In this document: one piece after another, positions 34,792-43,516 of the stretch
How positions within the stretch are numbered: the first letter of the stretch is position 1
How the letters are laid out: the number at the start of each line of letters is the position of its first letter
Notes under the pieces: generated by a model
Databases searched by the model: none
What the model was told of the DNA's origin: nothing
The model's input: only the letters and a program-made list of their open reading frames with translations
Position numbers and translations under genes: made by a program
Assembly (NCBI RefSeq): GCF_904842695.1
Contig: NZ_CAJGWQ010000002.1
Coordinates: 124,001-188,000 of the forward strand
Source: Gulosibacter hominis
GTDB taxonomy: Bacteria; Actinomycetota; Actinomycetes; Actinomycetales; Microbacteriaceae
Reading direction: 5' to 3'
DNA: 64,000 nucleotides

Positions 34792-37181
34792 AACGTCGAA
34801 ACTCAGTGCTGAAACGGATCACCGCCTCCGCAATTGGGCTGGCGCTGGCGTCCGCAACGCTTATCGCCGCACCCCTGGCGTCACTGCAGGGCGCAGCTGC
34901 GGCCGAGCCCGCGGCTACCGAGACGACTGCTAGTTCGTCAGCGGCGCCAACCGCCCCGGTCACGCTTGAGCGCCGCATCATCGAAAACGTGCACACCGAC
35001 ACGGTTTCGGTGTTCGTTGACGACGGTAAACTCGTGCTCGGTTCGAAAGCCGATATCAACGGCCCTGGTTACCGCATCGATACCGACAGCACGCTATTCC
35101 ACCTCGAAGCGGCATCGCACACCACGACCGCCAACACCCCAGAGTTTTTGCGCCGCCTGGGCAACGACATGTGGCTGGCGCCCCAGACCCAAGACCCGGC
35201 ACTGATTTGGCCGGGCTTCAGCACCGAACACGATCCGCTTGTGAACGCTGCCGATGACGGCAAAGTGAGCCTCGAGCTGATAAATACCAAGGGTCCCGGT
35301 CGTGTTGAGCTGTTTCTGTCGGGCGGCTTCGGCGAGCTCAATCGGATATTTTCATCCACCGACAAACTGCCGGCGTGGAGTATGGGGATGCGCCAACACA
35401 CGCATATGAACTGGGCGTTTGGGGCCCAGGGCCGCTACGAACTCACCTTCCGGGCCACAGCGAAAATCAACGGCAAAAACCAGACCGCCGAGCGTACCTA
35501 CTCGTTCTATGTCGGGCCAAAAAACAAGATGACCTCGGGCACCGGGATGCTCGTGGCGGCTGATCGCGGCCAGCTCGCACCGGGCGAATCGCTGCAGCTG
35601 CGCGCCGAATTCGATCCCGTGAGCGCTCGCGGCTGGGTTGAATACGGTGACGCAGCAACCGGTCAGGTGCTCGGTGTCGCCGAAGTAAAAAACGGCGTGG
35701 CGCGTCTGGCGACCAGCGCACTCAACCCGGGCCAGCACGAGATCACCGCCCGGTTCATCCCGCAGTGGGCGGATGAATACGAGCCGGTCGTGCTCAAAGC
35801 CGGTAGCGGATTGCCAATTCAGGTGACCGGTGACGTTATTGAGCGACCCGAACAACAGGATGGCACGCCGGTACCGGATGCATCGCTCACCGATGCCAAT
35901 CGTGGTCAGGTGGTGCGCATCCCGAAGTCTGCAAAAACAGTCGACCAGCATGCCACCGTTACCGCCTCGGCACGCCAAGCAGCGGGCCAGTGGGTGTCGG
36001 TTTGGCAGCACACCGCACAGGGCCAGCAGTGGCTCGGTTGGGTGCAGGTTGGTGCCGACGGTAGCCTCACGGTTCGAGTGGCGGATGCAAAACCCGGCGC
36101 GGCCAAGCTGGTGCTGAAGTCGACCAGCGGTGAATTGCTTGGCTGGGATGCGTTCACCATCCGTCAGCTTGATGTCACCCCTGGCGAGGTGCCGCAGCCG
36201 CCCCGTGGCGGCTCCAACAATCGGGGTGGACACGATAGCGGCCAGCAACCGAGCCAAAAACCAGACTCGGCCGCGCAAACCTGCGAACCGTCACTCGTGC
36301 TCGATACCGGCCACGTTGACGCATTTAATGTCAGCGTCAGCACTGGTGGCCAGGCCGTGCTGCAGTTGAAAGAGGACGTCACCGGCTCACACGTGCTGCA
36401 TGAAGCCGAAGACGTGCTGCTGCGCGTCAACCAGTCGGCCTACGAAGGTAATATTCCAGCGTCGTTGCCGGGCTCGCCCTCCGGTTATGTGCTGCCCCTC
36501 GCGCAGCGATCAGATTTGGTTTGGCCGGGCTGGGATACCAACCGCACCACCGGTAGCGGCTATACCGATGTCACCATCAACATTCACAGCGTTGAGGGGC
36601 CCGGCAGCGTACATCTCTACTCGATGGGCTCATTCGGCGATCTCAAACCGCTGCTCGATGGCGGTAGCACCCGCCTCCCCGGTAGCCTGCGCGAACCGAC
36701 ACCGGCGCACACGCACGCCCAGTGGGTATTTTCAGAAGCCGGCATCTATGTGCTCACCGTGAGCGCTACCGCAACGAACCCCAGCAACGGCCAGAGCGCC
36801 ACGACCACCACCCATCGCTACGTGTTCCAGGTTGGCGATGTGCCGCTGGGGGATGTGTTTTGCAAGGTGACTGCATCCGCTGATTCGCGAGCAGCATCGG
36901 CAGCCGTCAACGACAGCATCAACGAGCAAGAAACCAAAGCTGCCGAAGCGGCCAAGCAGGCCAAGGCAAAAGAAAAAGAAAAAGCTCGCCAGCGCGCTGC
37001 AGAGGCAGTCACTGCCGCTGAGGCCGACAGCGAACATGCCAGCGATGCTGCGGCAGCGGTCATCGACCCCGAACGCGAGCGACTGCTGCTGTGGGCCGCT
37101 ATCGGTGGCGGTGCACTCGCAATTGGCGGTATCGGCTACGGCACCCTCTGGTATCTGCGACGGCTGCGAGGCGTTGAATAG
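34788..37181 (+). CDS. Transporter-associated surface protein with two choice-of-anchor M domains
   Basis: The 797-residue protein starts at a GTG behind TTGGAGGTGG and has a signal peptide (to about residue 39). A first choice-of-anchor M domain (about 60-243) has VHTD (His69) and QHTHMNW (His204, His206). Two probable beta-sandwich regions follow (about 250-345 and 375-460), then a Gly/Asn linker. A second domain (about 500-685) has GHVD (His509) and AHTHAQW (His641, His643). It ends with a charged Ala/Lys/Glu helical stretch (715-750) and one membrane helix (766-789). It matches the TIGR03773-type family. It is long enough to span much of the wall. Confidence 0.87.
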   Translation: MKRRNSVLKRITASAIGLALASATLIAAPLASLQGAAAAEPAATETTASSSAAPTAPVTLERRIIENVHTDTVSVFVDDGKLVLGSKADINGPGYRIDTDSTLFHLEAASHTTTANTPEFLRRLGNDMWLAPQTQDPALIWPGFSTEHDPLVNAADDGKVSLELINTKGPGRVELFLSGGFGELNRIFSSTDKLPAWSMGMRQHTHMNWAFGAQGRYELTFRATAKINGKNQTAERTYSFYVGPKNKMTSGTGMLVAADRGQLAPGESLQLRAEFDPVSARGWVEYGDAATGQVLGVAEVKNGVARLATSALNPGQHEITARFIPQWADEYEPVVLKAGSGLPIQVTGDVIERPEQQDGTPVPDASLTDANRGQVVRIPKSAKTVDQHATVTASARQAAGQWVSVWQHTAQGQQWLGWVQVGADGSLTVRVADAKPGAAKLVLKSTSGELLGWDAFTIRQLDVTPGEVPQPPRGGSNNRGGHDSGQQPSQKPDSAAQTCEPSLVLDTGHVDAFNVSVSTGGQAVLQLKEDVTGSHVLHEAEDVLLRVNQSAYEGNIPASLPGSPSGYVLPLAQRSDLVWPGWDTNRTTGSGYTDVTINIHSVEGPGSVHLYSMGSFGDLKPLLDGGSTRLPGSLREPTPAHTHAQWVFSEAGIYVLTVSATATNPSNGQSATTTTHRYVFQVGDVPLGDVFCKVTASADSRAASAAVNDSINEQETKAAEAAKQAKAKEKEKARQRAAEAVTAAEADSEHASDAAAAVIDPERERLLLWAAIGGGALAIGGIGYGTLWYLRRLRGVE

Positions 37182-37191
37182 TGGTGAGGCA

Positions 37192-38118
37192 GTGAGCCGG
37201 TTGAACTCAACTAACGCAGGCGACCACTCACAGCCGGAAGCGGCGGCCGCATTTGATGATGCCCCGCTGCTTCCGGCCACTTCCGCCCCCAAAGCTCGCC
37301 AAAAACGCTCAGCGCCGCGTGGCAGTAACGCTAAAAAAGCGGCTGGCTACGGACCGTTGCTGGTGGCTGCCGGGATGGTGTTGGCCGGGGTGACCGTGAT
37401 CGGTGCGGTGGCGCTTCCGCTGCTTGGTAGCACCGCGCCAACGGTGCCTGCCGGAGCGGTGGCGGCCTCGACCCAAACTCCGGGCCCGGCGCCGATTGCC
37501 CCAACAGCGATCGACGCCCCGACCGAAACCGAGACCAACACCAAATCCAAATCGATTGCGCTATTGGCCGACTCACAATGGGTGGGGCACACCGCAAAAA
37601 CCACCGGTATCCCTCCGCGGGCGCTCGCGGCATATTCCGGCGCCGCAATCAGAGTGCGAGAAGAACTGCCCGAGTGTGGGCTGGGCTGGAACACTCTCGC
37701 CGGAATCGGGTGGGTCGAGTCGGAACACGGCACCCTGCATGGCGGCCATATCGCTGGCAACGGGGATACTAAGCCGCCGATCTACGGTGTGCCGCTGAGC
37801 GGACAGCACGGCACCGAGCAGCTGCCCGACACCGACGGTGGTGCGCTTGACGGCGACGGACAGTGGGATCGCGCCATGGGGCCGCTGCAATTCGTGCCGG
37901 ATACCTGGGCGCAGTGGGGCGCCGACGGGAATGGTGATGGTGTGAGCGACCCGCAGCAGCTCGATGATGCCGCGCTCGCGGCGGCACGGTATTTGTGCCA
38001 CGTGGGTGGGGATCTCACCGTGCCCGAAAACTGGATCGCCGCGGTGGGCGCCTACAACTCGCCGGTCGACTACATCAACCGCGTTGCCGCCGCCGCGAAC
38101 GCTTACGGACAGCACTAG
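37192..38118 (+). CDS. Membrane-anchored lytic murein transglycosylase
   Basis: The 308-residue protein has an N-terminal cytoplasmic segment, a membrane helix (about residues 53-80), a Pro/Thr linker and an SLT/MltB-like domain (about 130-308). The catalytic Glu is likely Glu176 in GWVESEHG; AMGPLQFVPDTWAQWG and AVGAYNSPVDYINRV are typical of the fold. A DGNGDGVSDP loop may bind calcium. It cleaves peptidoglycan glycan strands. The GTG start at 37192 is ten bases after the large surface protein, so it appears co-transcribed and may open the wall for assembly of the surface proteins. Confidence 0.88.
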   Translation: MSRLNSTNAGDHSQPEAAAAFDDAPLLPATSAPKARQKRSAPRGSNAKKAAGYGPLLVAAGMVLAGVTVIGAVALPLLGSTAPTVPAGAVAASTQTPGPAPIAPTAIDAPTETETNTKSKSIALLADSQWVGHTAKTTGIPPRALAAYSGAAIRVREELPECGLGWNTLAGIGWVESEHGTLHGGHIAGNGDTKPPIYGVPLSGQHGTEQLPDTDGGALDGDGQWDRAMGPLQFVPDTWAQWGADGNGDGVSDPQQLDDAALAAARYLCHVGGDLTVPENWIAAVGAYNSPVDYINRVAAAANAYGQH

Positions 38119-38160
38119 GGCGCACTCCGACAGTGCCGGCCCGAGGTCGAGTGGCTCCGG

Positions 38161-39159
38161 CTACTCGGCCTCGGTGCTCGCCTCGGCCTTTTCTTCTTTG
38201 CTGGCGTAGATGAACGAGGTGACGGTGGCGATGATGAGGGTGCCAAAAATGAACACCAGCGAGAACCAGGTGGGAATATCGGGCACCCACTCGACGGGTT
38301 GACCACCATTGATGAACGGCAGCTCGTTGACGTGCAGGGCATGGAACACCAGCTTCACGCCGATAAAGCCGAGGATGAATGCCAGCCCCAGGTCGAGGAA
38401 ACGGAGCTTTTCGAGCAGCCCGTCAATGAGGAAGTACAGCTGACGCAGCCCCAGTAGTGCGAGTGCGTTCGCCATGAACACCAGGTAGGGCTCCTGCGTG
38501 ATACCAAAAATCGCGGGAATCGAGTCGAGCGCGAACAGCAGGTCGGTGAACCCCAGCGCCACCACAACAAGCACGAGCGGGGTGACCATCTTTTTACCGT
38601 TTTCGACGATGGTCCACTTGTCGTCGTCGTAGTTTTCGCTCGCCGGAATGAGTTTTTTCAGCTGCATCACCCAGCCCGGCATCTCGGGGTCGGAATCATC
38701 GAACGACTCGATGAACTGGCGCACTGCCATAAACAACAGCCAGGCACCAAAAATGTAGAACACCCACGACAGCTGCTCGAGCACCCAGGCGCCGGCGAGG
38801 ATGAACGCGGTGCGCATTACGAGCGCCATGGCGATACCGATGAGTAGCGCTTTTTGCTGCGCGATTTTTGGCACCTTGAAGCTCGTCATGAGCAGCAGGA
38901 ACACAAACAGGTTGTCGACCGAGAGTGCTTTCTCGGTGGCATAACCAGCGATGAAATCACCGGCGTGATTCCAATCCCACTGCCAGGCCACCAGGAACAT
39001 GAACACGAAGGCCATACCGATGTAAAACAGCGACCACAGGCCGGCTTCTTTCATCGTCGGTACATGCGCGTGCCGCACATGCGAATAAAAATCGAAGAAG
39101 AAAAAACCGATGACCACGGCGACACTAATCGCCCAGATCCAAATTTCCACGTGGTTCAC
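38161..39159 (-). CDS. TerC family integral membrane protein
   Basis: The 332-residue protein has about nine membrane helices and the TerC hallmarks ATEKALSVDNLFVFLLLMTSF (about residues 72-92) and ALGFTDLLFALDSIPAIFGIT (about 202-222), whose acidic residues are thought to bind the metal. TerC/Alx members export or meter Mn2+, and this gene lies behind a predicted manganese riboswitch, so a Mn2+ export role (or metalation of exported proteins) is likely. The GTG start has CTGGAGG upstream. It is convergent with the lytic transglycosylase gene. Confidence 0.93.
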   Translation of the reverse strand: MNHVEIWIWAISVAVVIGFFFFDFYSHVRHAHVPTMKEAGLWSLFYIGMAFVFMFLVAWQWDWNHAGDFIAGYATEKALSVDNLFVFLLLMTSFKVPKIAQQKALLIGIAMALVMRTAFILAGAWVLEQLSWVFYIFGAWLLFMAVRQFIESFDDSDPEMPGWVMQLKKLIPASENYDDDKWTIVENGKKMVTPLVLVVVALGFTDLLFALDSIPAIFGITQEPYLVFMANALALLGLRQLYFLIDGLLEKLRFLDLGLAFILGFIGVKLVFHALHVNELPFINGGQPVEWVPDIPTWFSLVFIFGTLIIATVTSFIYASKEEKAEASTEAE

Positions 39160-39185
39160 ACAGCCTCCAGGGTCGTTGCACTACC

Positions 39186-39286
39186 TGAAGGTCTCTTCCA
39201 CCGCAGCCACGGTCGAAGCGCCCGGGGTTCCAGCCTTGGAACCCGTGATGACGAGCGCATCGCGTTCGGGAATACTCCCCTTCTCG
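39186..39286 (-). ncRNA. yybP-ykoY manganese riboswitch upstream of terC
   Basis: On the minus strand the leader has GAAGGGGAGTA (39273-39283 region) at its 5' side, GTCATCACGG in the middle, and GAAGAGACCTTC at its 3' side (39187-39198). These are the conserved pieces of the yybP-ykoY element; AAGG and CCTT close helix P1. The element ends about 28 bases before the terC GTG start and its GGAGG site. Such riboswitches bind Mn2+ and switch on exporters like TerC/MntP. A covariance-model search would settle the exact borders. Confidence 0.85.
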
Positions 39287-39296
39287 AAGCCTAAGG

Positions 39297-39917
39297 TTAC
39301 ACGCTCGCCTGCTCGGTGCCGCTGGCAGATGCCGCCGGTGCCACCTGTGTCGGATGCAAAACGGGGTAGCCGTTGGCGGTGACCACCGCGAATCCGTGCG
39401 GCATCGTGGGGTTTGTTTCAAGCACTGAAAAACCAAGATTGGTGATGTGCGGTGCCGGGAAGGGGAGCAGCGTGTCGAGCACCAGACGCACCACCGAACC
39501 GTGAGTGATGACCAGCGCATCCTCATCGGGATGTTCACCGGCGATTTGCTGCAGTTTCGGTAGTACGCGATCGACCACGGCCGATTTTGGTTCGATGCTC
39601 GGGTGATCGAGCGGGCGGCGGCTGCCGTCTTCGTAGTAGACGCTCAGCCCCTCAAGCTCGCCAAAAGAACGCTCGATGAACTCATCCACCGCAACCGGAT
39701 GCGGTAGCTCGGCCTCGCGGGCGATCAGCTCAGCGGTGGTGCGGGTGCGCACCAGTGGCGAGCAGTACAGCCGTGTCCAGGTTGTGTGTTGCAGCAGCCG
39801 CCCGGCCTCGCGTGCCTGCTCCATCCCGCGCTCATTGAGTGCGATGTCGGTGGTGCCCTGCAAACGAGACTGTGCGTTCCAATCGGTTTCGCCGTGACGT
39901 ATCAGTCCAATTCGCAT
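39297..39917 (-). CDS. Histidine phosphatase (phosphoglycerate mutase-like) family protein
   Basis: The 206-residue enzyme starts with MRIGLIRHGETDWN, whose His is phosphorylated during catalysis, and has the acid/base region RSFGELEGL and the second catalytic His in LVITHGSVVRLV (about residue 155). The family includes phosphoglycerate mutases and many small-molecule phosphatases, so the substrate cannot be told. ATG at 39917 is chosen because the conserved RHG motif follows at once; the 50 extra upstream codons have no similarity. It ends just before the riboswitch of terC and could be part of the same reverse-strand mRNA. Confidence 0.9.
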   Translation of the reverse strand: MRIGLIRHGETDWNAQSRLQGTTDIALNERGMEQAREAGRLLQHTTWTRLYCSPLVRTRTTAELIAREAELPHPVAVDEFIERSFGELEGLSVYYEDGSRRPLDHPSIEPKSAVVDRVLPKLQQIAGEHPDEDALVITHGSVVRLVLDTLLPFPAPHITNLGFSVLETNPTMPHGFAVVTANGYPVLHPTQVAPAASASGTEQASV

Positions 39918-40003
39918 GCTGCCCCCATCCGAAAAATAAGCTGTCTGTCTATCTTGGCATCGAATCCTCACCGCGGCACTCGCCGGTCGCGTAACCTGGC
40001 TGC

Positions 40004-40885
40004 ATGGCTGAAGGAAATCGTTGGTCACTCGGTGGCGCACTCCGTAATCTGTTCGTTCGTCCCACAATCGATGAGTCGACGTGGGAAGACCTCGAGGATG
40101 CGCTGCTCACCGCCGACTTCGGGCCGGTGATCACCGACGAAATCATCGAACAGCTGCGCGATGATGTCGCCCGCTACCAGACCACTGATCCGGCCGATTT
40201 GAAACGGATGCTGCGCGATCTCATCGAGGAGCGGCTCAGCAAATTTGACACCACGCTCAACCTCTCTGCCCGGCCGGCCGTGTCAATCATCGTCGGCGTT
40301 AATGGCGTTGGTAAGACCACCACTATTGGCAAATTCGCGCGCTTTTTGCGCAACTATGGCCGCACCGTTGTGCTTGGCGCCGCCGACACTTTCCGCGCGG
40401 CTGCGGTTGAGCAGCTCGACACGTGGGCGATGCGGGCGGATGTGCGCATCGTGCGCCCGCAGCAATTCGGTCAGGATCCGGCCTCGGTTGCCTACCAGAC
40501 GGTCGAAACCGCGGTACGCGAGGGCATCGAAATGGTCATCATTGACACCGCCGGCCGGTTGCAGACCAAGGCCGGGCTGATGGATGAGCTCACAAAAATT
40601 CATCGGGTGGTCGAAAAAATCACCCCGGTGAGCGAGGTACTGCTGGTGCTCGACGCCACCACCGGGCAAAACGGGGTGTCACAGGCCGAAGCCTTTATTG
40701 AGCACGCTGGCGTCACCGGTCTGGTGCTCACCAAACTTGATGGTTCGGCCAAGGGCGGGTTCGTGCTCTCGGTGCAGGAACGTACCGGGCTGCCCATCAA
40801 ACTCATCGGCACCGGTGAGGGAATTGACGATCTGAGCGGTTTCACCCCGCACGTGTTCGCCGAAAAACTCGTCGGCGACGCCTAG
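40004..40885 (+). CDS. ftsY: Signal recognition particle receptor FtsY
   Basis: The 293-residue GTPase docks SRP-ribosome complexes at the membrane. An N domain (about 1-85) is followed by the G domain with GVNGVGKTTTIGKFA (about residue 97), DTFRAAAVEQL, DTAGRLQTK, TKLDGSAKGG and the C-terminal GEGIDDLSGF. The acidic A domain of E. coli FtsY is missing; short FtsY forms are common in Gram-positives. It lies downstream of smc in the usual order, but about 18 kb of metal-related genes separate the two here. Confidence 0.96.
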   Translation: MAEGNRWSLGGALRNLFVRPTIDESTWEDLEDALLTADFGPVITDEIIEQLRDDVARYQTTDPADLKRMLRDLIEERLSKFDTTLNLSARPAVSIIVGVNGVGKTTTIGKFARFLRNYGRTVVLGAADTFRAAAVEQLDTWAMRADVRIVRPQQFGQDPASVAYQTVETAVREGIEMVIIDTAGRLQTKAGLMDELTKIHRVVEKITPVSEVLLVLDATTGQNGVSQAEAFIEHAGVTGLVLTKLDGSAKGGFVLSVQERTGLPIKLIGTGEGIDDLSGFTPHVFAEKLVGDA

Positions 40886-40943
40886 TAGCCTGCCGCACCG
40901 GCCGCCTAATCGCTTGCCGCACCTGCGCCGGATGCGGAAACCA

Positions 40944-40987
40944 CATCGGGTGCGAGTCGACAATTGCTGTCTAACTCGCACCCGATG
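40944..40987 (+). terminator. Hairpin between convergent ftsY and amino acid permease genes (likely bidirectional terminator)
   Basis: CATCGGGTGCGAGT (40944-40957) pairs perfectly with ACTCGCACCCGATG (40974-40987), a 14-bp stem with a 16-base loop, followed on the plus strand by ATTTTGG. It sits between two convergent genes, 58 bases after ftsY and 16 bases after the permease stop, so it can serve both. Confidence 0.75.
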
Positions 40988-41003
40988 ATTTTGGCTGTGG
41001 CGG

Positions 41004-42590
41004 CTACTGCTTGTGCCGCTGCTTACGCTGCTCGCGGTTTGCAGTGCGGATAGCGCGCGTCTCGCTCGACACCTCGCCATCGTTCGGGCCCTGACCCACG
41101 CTGGCGGCGGGCTGGTTGCGCTGCACGGTGCGCAGCAGTCGAGTTTCGGGCTTCTGGCCGAGCTTGCCGATCTTCTGCAGGTTGCGGCGGGCAACCGGCC
41201 AGAACACCACCAGCACCGCCACCGAGATGAGGGTCGACCACACCTGCACGCGGGTTTCGGGCAGGATGATCATGATCACGACGACGCCGATAATTCCGAG
41301 AATGGTGAGGATCGCCAGCCACGGGTGGAACCACATCTTGAGCTCGAGGCGGTCGACCTCTTGTTTGGTCATCTGCTGGCGCATCCGAATCTGGGTGAGC
41401 GCGATGAACGCGTACACCAGCAGCGCCACCAGGCCGGCCGAGTTCATGATGAACGTGAAAATACCGCTGTCGGGCAGCAGGAAGTTGATGACCACCGCGG
41501 CGTAACCGCCGATGGTGGAGGCGAGCACCGCCATCACCGGCACGCCATTGCTGGCGCGCTTACCGATGAACTTCGGGGCCAGACCCTCATCACTAATGGC
41601 CGCGAACATTCGCGAGGCCGAATAAATACCCGAGTTCAGCACCGAGAACACCGCGGTGAGCAGCACCGCGCTCATGATGATCTCGGCAACTTGTGCCGCA
41701 CCGGGCCCGAAGAACGGTGCAAAAATCTGACCGAACACATAGGCAAAGGGGCTGATCTGGTCGGGATCTGGCAGCTGGTTCCAGGGCACGATGGCCAGGA
41801 TGAGCGTCACACCACCGATGAAGAACAGCATGATTCGCCACACCACGGCGTTAGTGGCGCGGGTGACGCCCTTCTTGGGGTCTTCCGACTCGGCGGCAGC
41901 CATCACGGCGATCTCGGTGCCGAAGTACGAGAAGATCACCAGCGCCACGCCCGAGATCACGGCCCACCAGCCGTAGGGCGCAAAACCACCCTCGGCGTTA
42001 ACGATATTGCCGAACGAGAAGCTGGCGCCCGGCCACAGGCCAAAGGCAAACAGCAGGCCGAGGCTGAGGAACACCACGATCGTGGCGACTTTGATGCTCG
42101 CCAGCCAAAATTCAATCTCACCGAATGATCGCACCGAAACCAGGTTGGCGATCGTGAAAATAAGCATCACGGCGATTGAAAACACCCAGTCGGGGATCAT
42201 CGGGAACCAGCCGTGCAGCGTTGCACCACCGACCACCGCCTCGAATGCGATCACGCCGACCCAGAAATACCAGTACAGCCAGCCAATCAGATAGCCGGCC
42301 CACTCGCCGAGGCCGCGGCGAGCGTACTCCATAAACGAACCCACGGCGGGGGATGCGACGGCCATTTCGCCGAGCATCCGCATCACCAAAATGACCAGCA
42401 GGCCACCGATGCTGTACGAGACCAGAGCCGCGGGGCCAACCGAGCGGATCACGTTGCCCGAGCCGACAAACAGGCTGGCACCGATAATTCCGCCGAGGGT
42501 GATCATCGTCACATGACGATTACTGAGTTTTTTCGTATTGTCGGCTGCCTCGGTTGCAGGGCGAGCCGAATCTTTAGAACCATTCGACAT
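41004..42590 (-). CDS. Amino acid permease (APC superfamily, AAT family)
   Basis: The 528-residue protein has twelve predicted membrane helices and the AAT-family N-terminal motif TLGGIIGASLFVGSG. EYARRGLGEWAGYLIGWLYWYFWV and the AAESEDPKKGVTRATNAVVWRI loop are also typical of GABA/D-Ala-D-Ser-Gly/proline-type transporters; the substrate is not predictable. The ATG at 42590 (MSNGSKD) has GGAGAG seven bases upstream and is preferred to the longer frame to 42686. The C-terminal 60 residues are a charged cytoplasmic tail ending in KQRHKQ. Confidence 0.92.
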   Translation of the reverse strand: MSNGSKDSARPATEAADNTKKLSNRHVTMITLGGIIGASLFVGSGNVIRSVGPAALVSYSIGGLLVILVMRMLGEMAVASPAVGSFMEYARRGLGEWAGYLIGWLYWYFWVGVIAFEAVVGGATLHGWFPMIPDWVFSIAVMLIFTIANLVSVRSFGEIEFWLASIKVATIVVFLSLGLLFAFGLWPGASFSFGNIVNAEGGFAPYGWWAVISGVALVIFSYFGTEIAVMAAAESEDPKKGVTRATNAVVWRIMLFFIGGVTLILAIVPWNQLPDPDQISPFAYVFGQIFAPFFGPGAAQVAEIIMSAVLLTAVFSVLNSGIYSASRMFAAISDEGLAPKFIGKRASNGVPVMAVLASTIGGYAAVVINFLLPDSGIFTFIMNSAGLVALLVYAFIALTQIRMRQQMTKQEVDRLELKMWFHPWLAILTILGIIGVVVIMIILPETRVQVWSTLISVAVLVVFWPVARRNLQKIGKLGQKPETRLLRTVQRNQPAASVGQGPNDGEVSSETRAIRTANREQRKQRHKQ

Positions 42591-42848
42591 TGCGTAACTC
42601 TCCAGAATGCGCAGTGCGCCGTGAGTGCGGCCGGAACAGCTTTGAGATACCGAGCCGCTTGGATGGTCCTCTTTCGTAGCGGGCAACTTCGTCGCAGACC
42701 GAATGGCGAGGGCCTAGCTACACCGTACGCCTGAGTGCAGCCTGTGCCAAGAGGAATTGCGGATATGTACAAAAGAGTTGCGCAAATTGAGGCGTCTTAA
42801 GCTGATGAGCACGCGCGTGCCCTGCAGTCATGCCGAAGCTCACGCTGT

Positions 42849-43421
42849 TTATTCGTACCAAACCGTTTCGAGCGTTACCGCTTCGGCGGGGGCGGCCTGA
42901 CGCCCGGCGAGTGCCACATATGACCGTGCGTGGGGCGCGAATCGCGCTCGCTCTTCAGCAGTCAGCTCCCGCCGCACCTTGGCCGGAACGCCCGCGGCAA
43001 GCACCCCATCACCCACCTCGGCACCCTCGAGCAGCACCGCACCGGCGGCAATGAGCGACTGTTCGCCGACCCGCGAGTGGCTCAGCAGCGCCGCGCGCAT
43101 CCCCACCAGCGTGCCATCGGCCACGGTGGTGCCGTGCAGCATCGCCGCATGCCCAACAATGACGCCGTCACCGAGCACGCAGGGAGCATCCGCATCCACA
43201 TGCATCACGGTGCCGTCCTGCACATTGGTGCCGGCGCCGATGCGGATGCCGCCCGAGTCGCCACGCAGCACACAGCCGTAAAAGATGCTCGAATCGGGGC
43301 CGATTTCAACATCGCCAATAATGGTCGCGTTCGGAGCGATCCAGGCGCTGCGATGGATGCGCGGCAATTTACCGGCAAAGGGCAGGATGAGCGGTTGGGC
43401 AGCAGATACTTGAGCGGTCAT
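42849..43421 (-). CDS. Gamma-carbonic anhydrase family protein
   Basis: The 190-residue protein is a left-handed beta-helix built from hexapeptide repeats (such as IGPDSSIFYGCVLRGD). Three His that would bind Zn or Fe can be seen in VMHVDAD and VGHAAMLHG. Members of this YrdA/PaaY-type group are often annotated carbonic anhydrases, though many lack shown activity. It stands between the amino acid permease and ffh; the 258 bases to the permease carry its promoter but no other feature I recognise. Confidence 0.9.
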   Translation of the reverse strand: MTAQVSAAQPLILPFAGKLPRIHRSAWIAPNATIIGDVEIGPDSSIFYGCVLRGDSGGIRIGAGTNVQDGTVMHVDADAPCVLGDGVIVGHAAMLHGTTVADGTLVGMRAALLSHSRVGEQSLIAAGAVLLEGAEVGDGVLAAGVPAKVRRELTAEERARFAPHARSYVALAGRQAAPAEAVTLETVWYE

Positions 43422-43516
43422 GCCGCCGAGTCTGGCATGTGTGGCTGATCACGGCGGGGGAAGCAGCCAAGCTCACGCTGCACGCGCGCGGTAGAAGCGG
43501 GTAGAATCGGGTCATT

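Noticed and set aside
42591-42848. Possible amino-acid-sensing riboswitch before the permease gene
   Set aside because: I could not find conserved cores of the glycine, lysine or T-box type; only a plain ribosome-binding site is clear.
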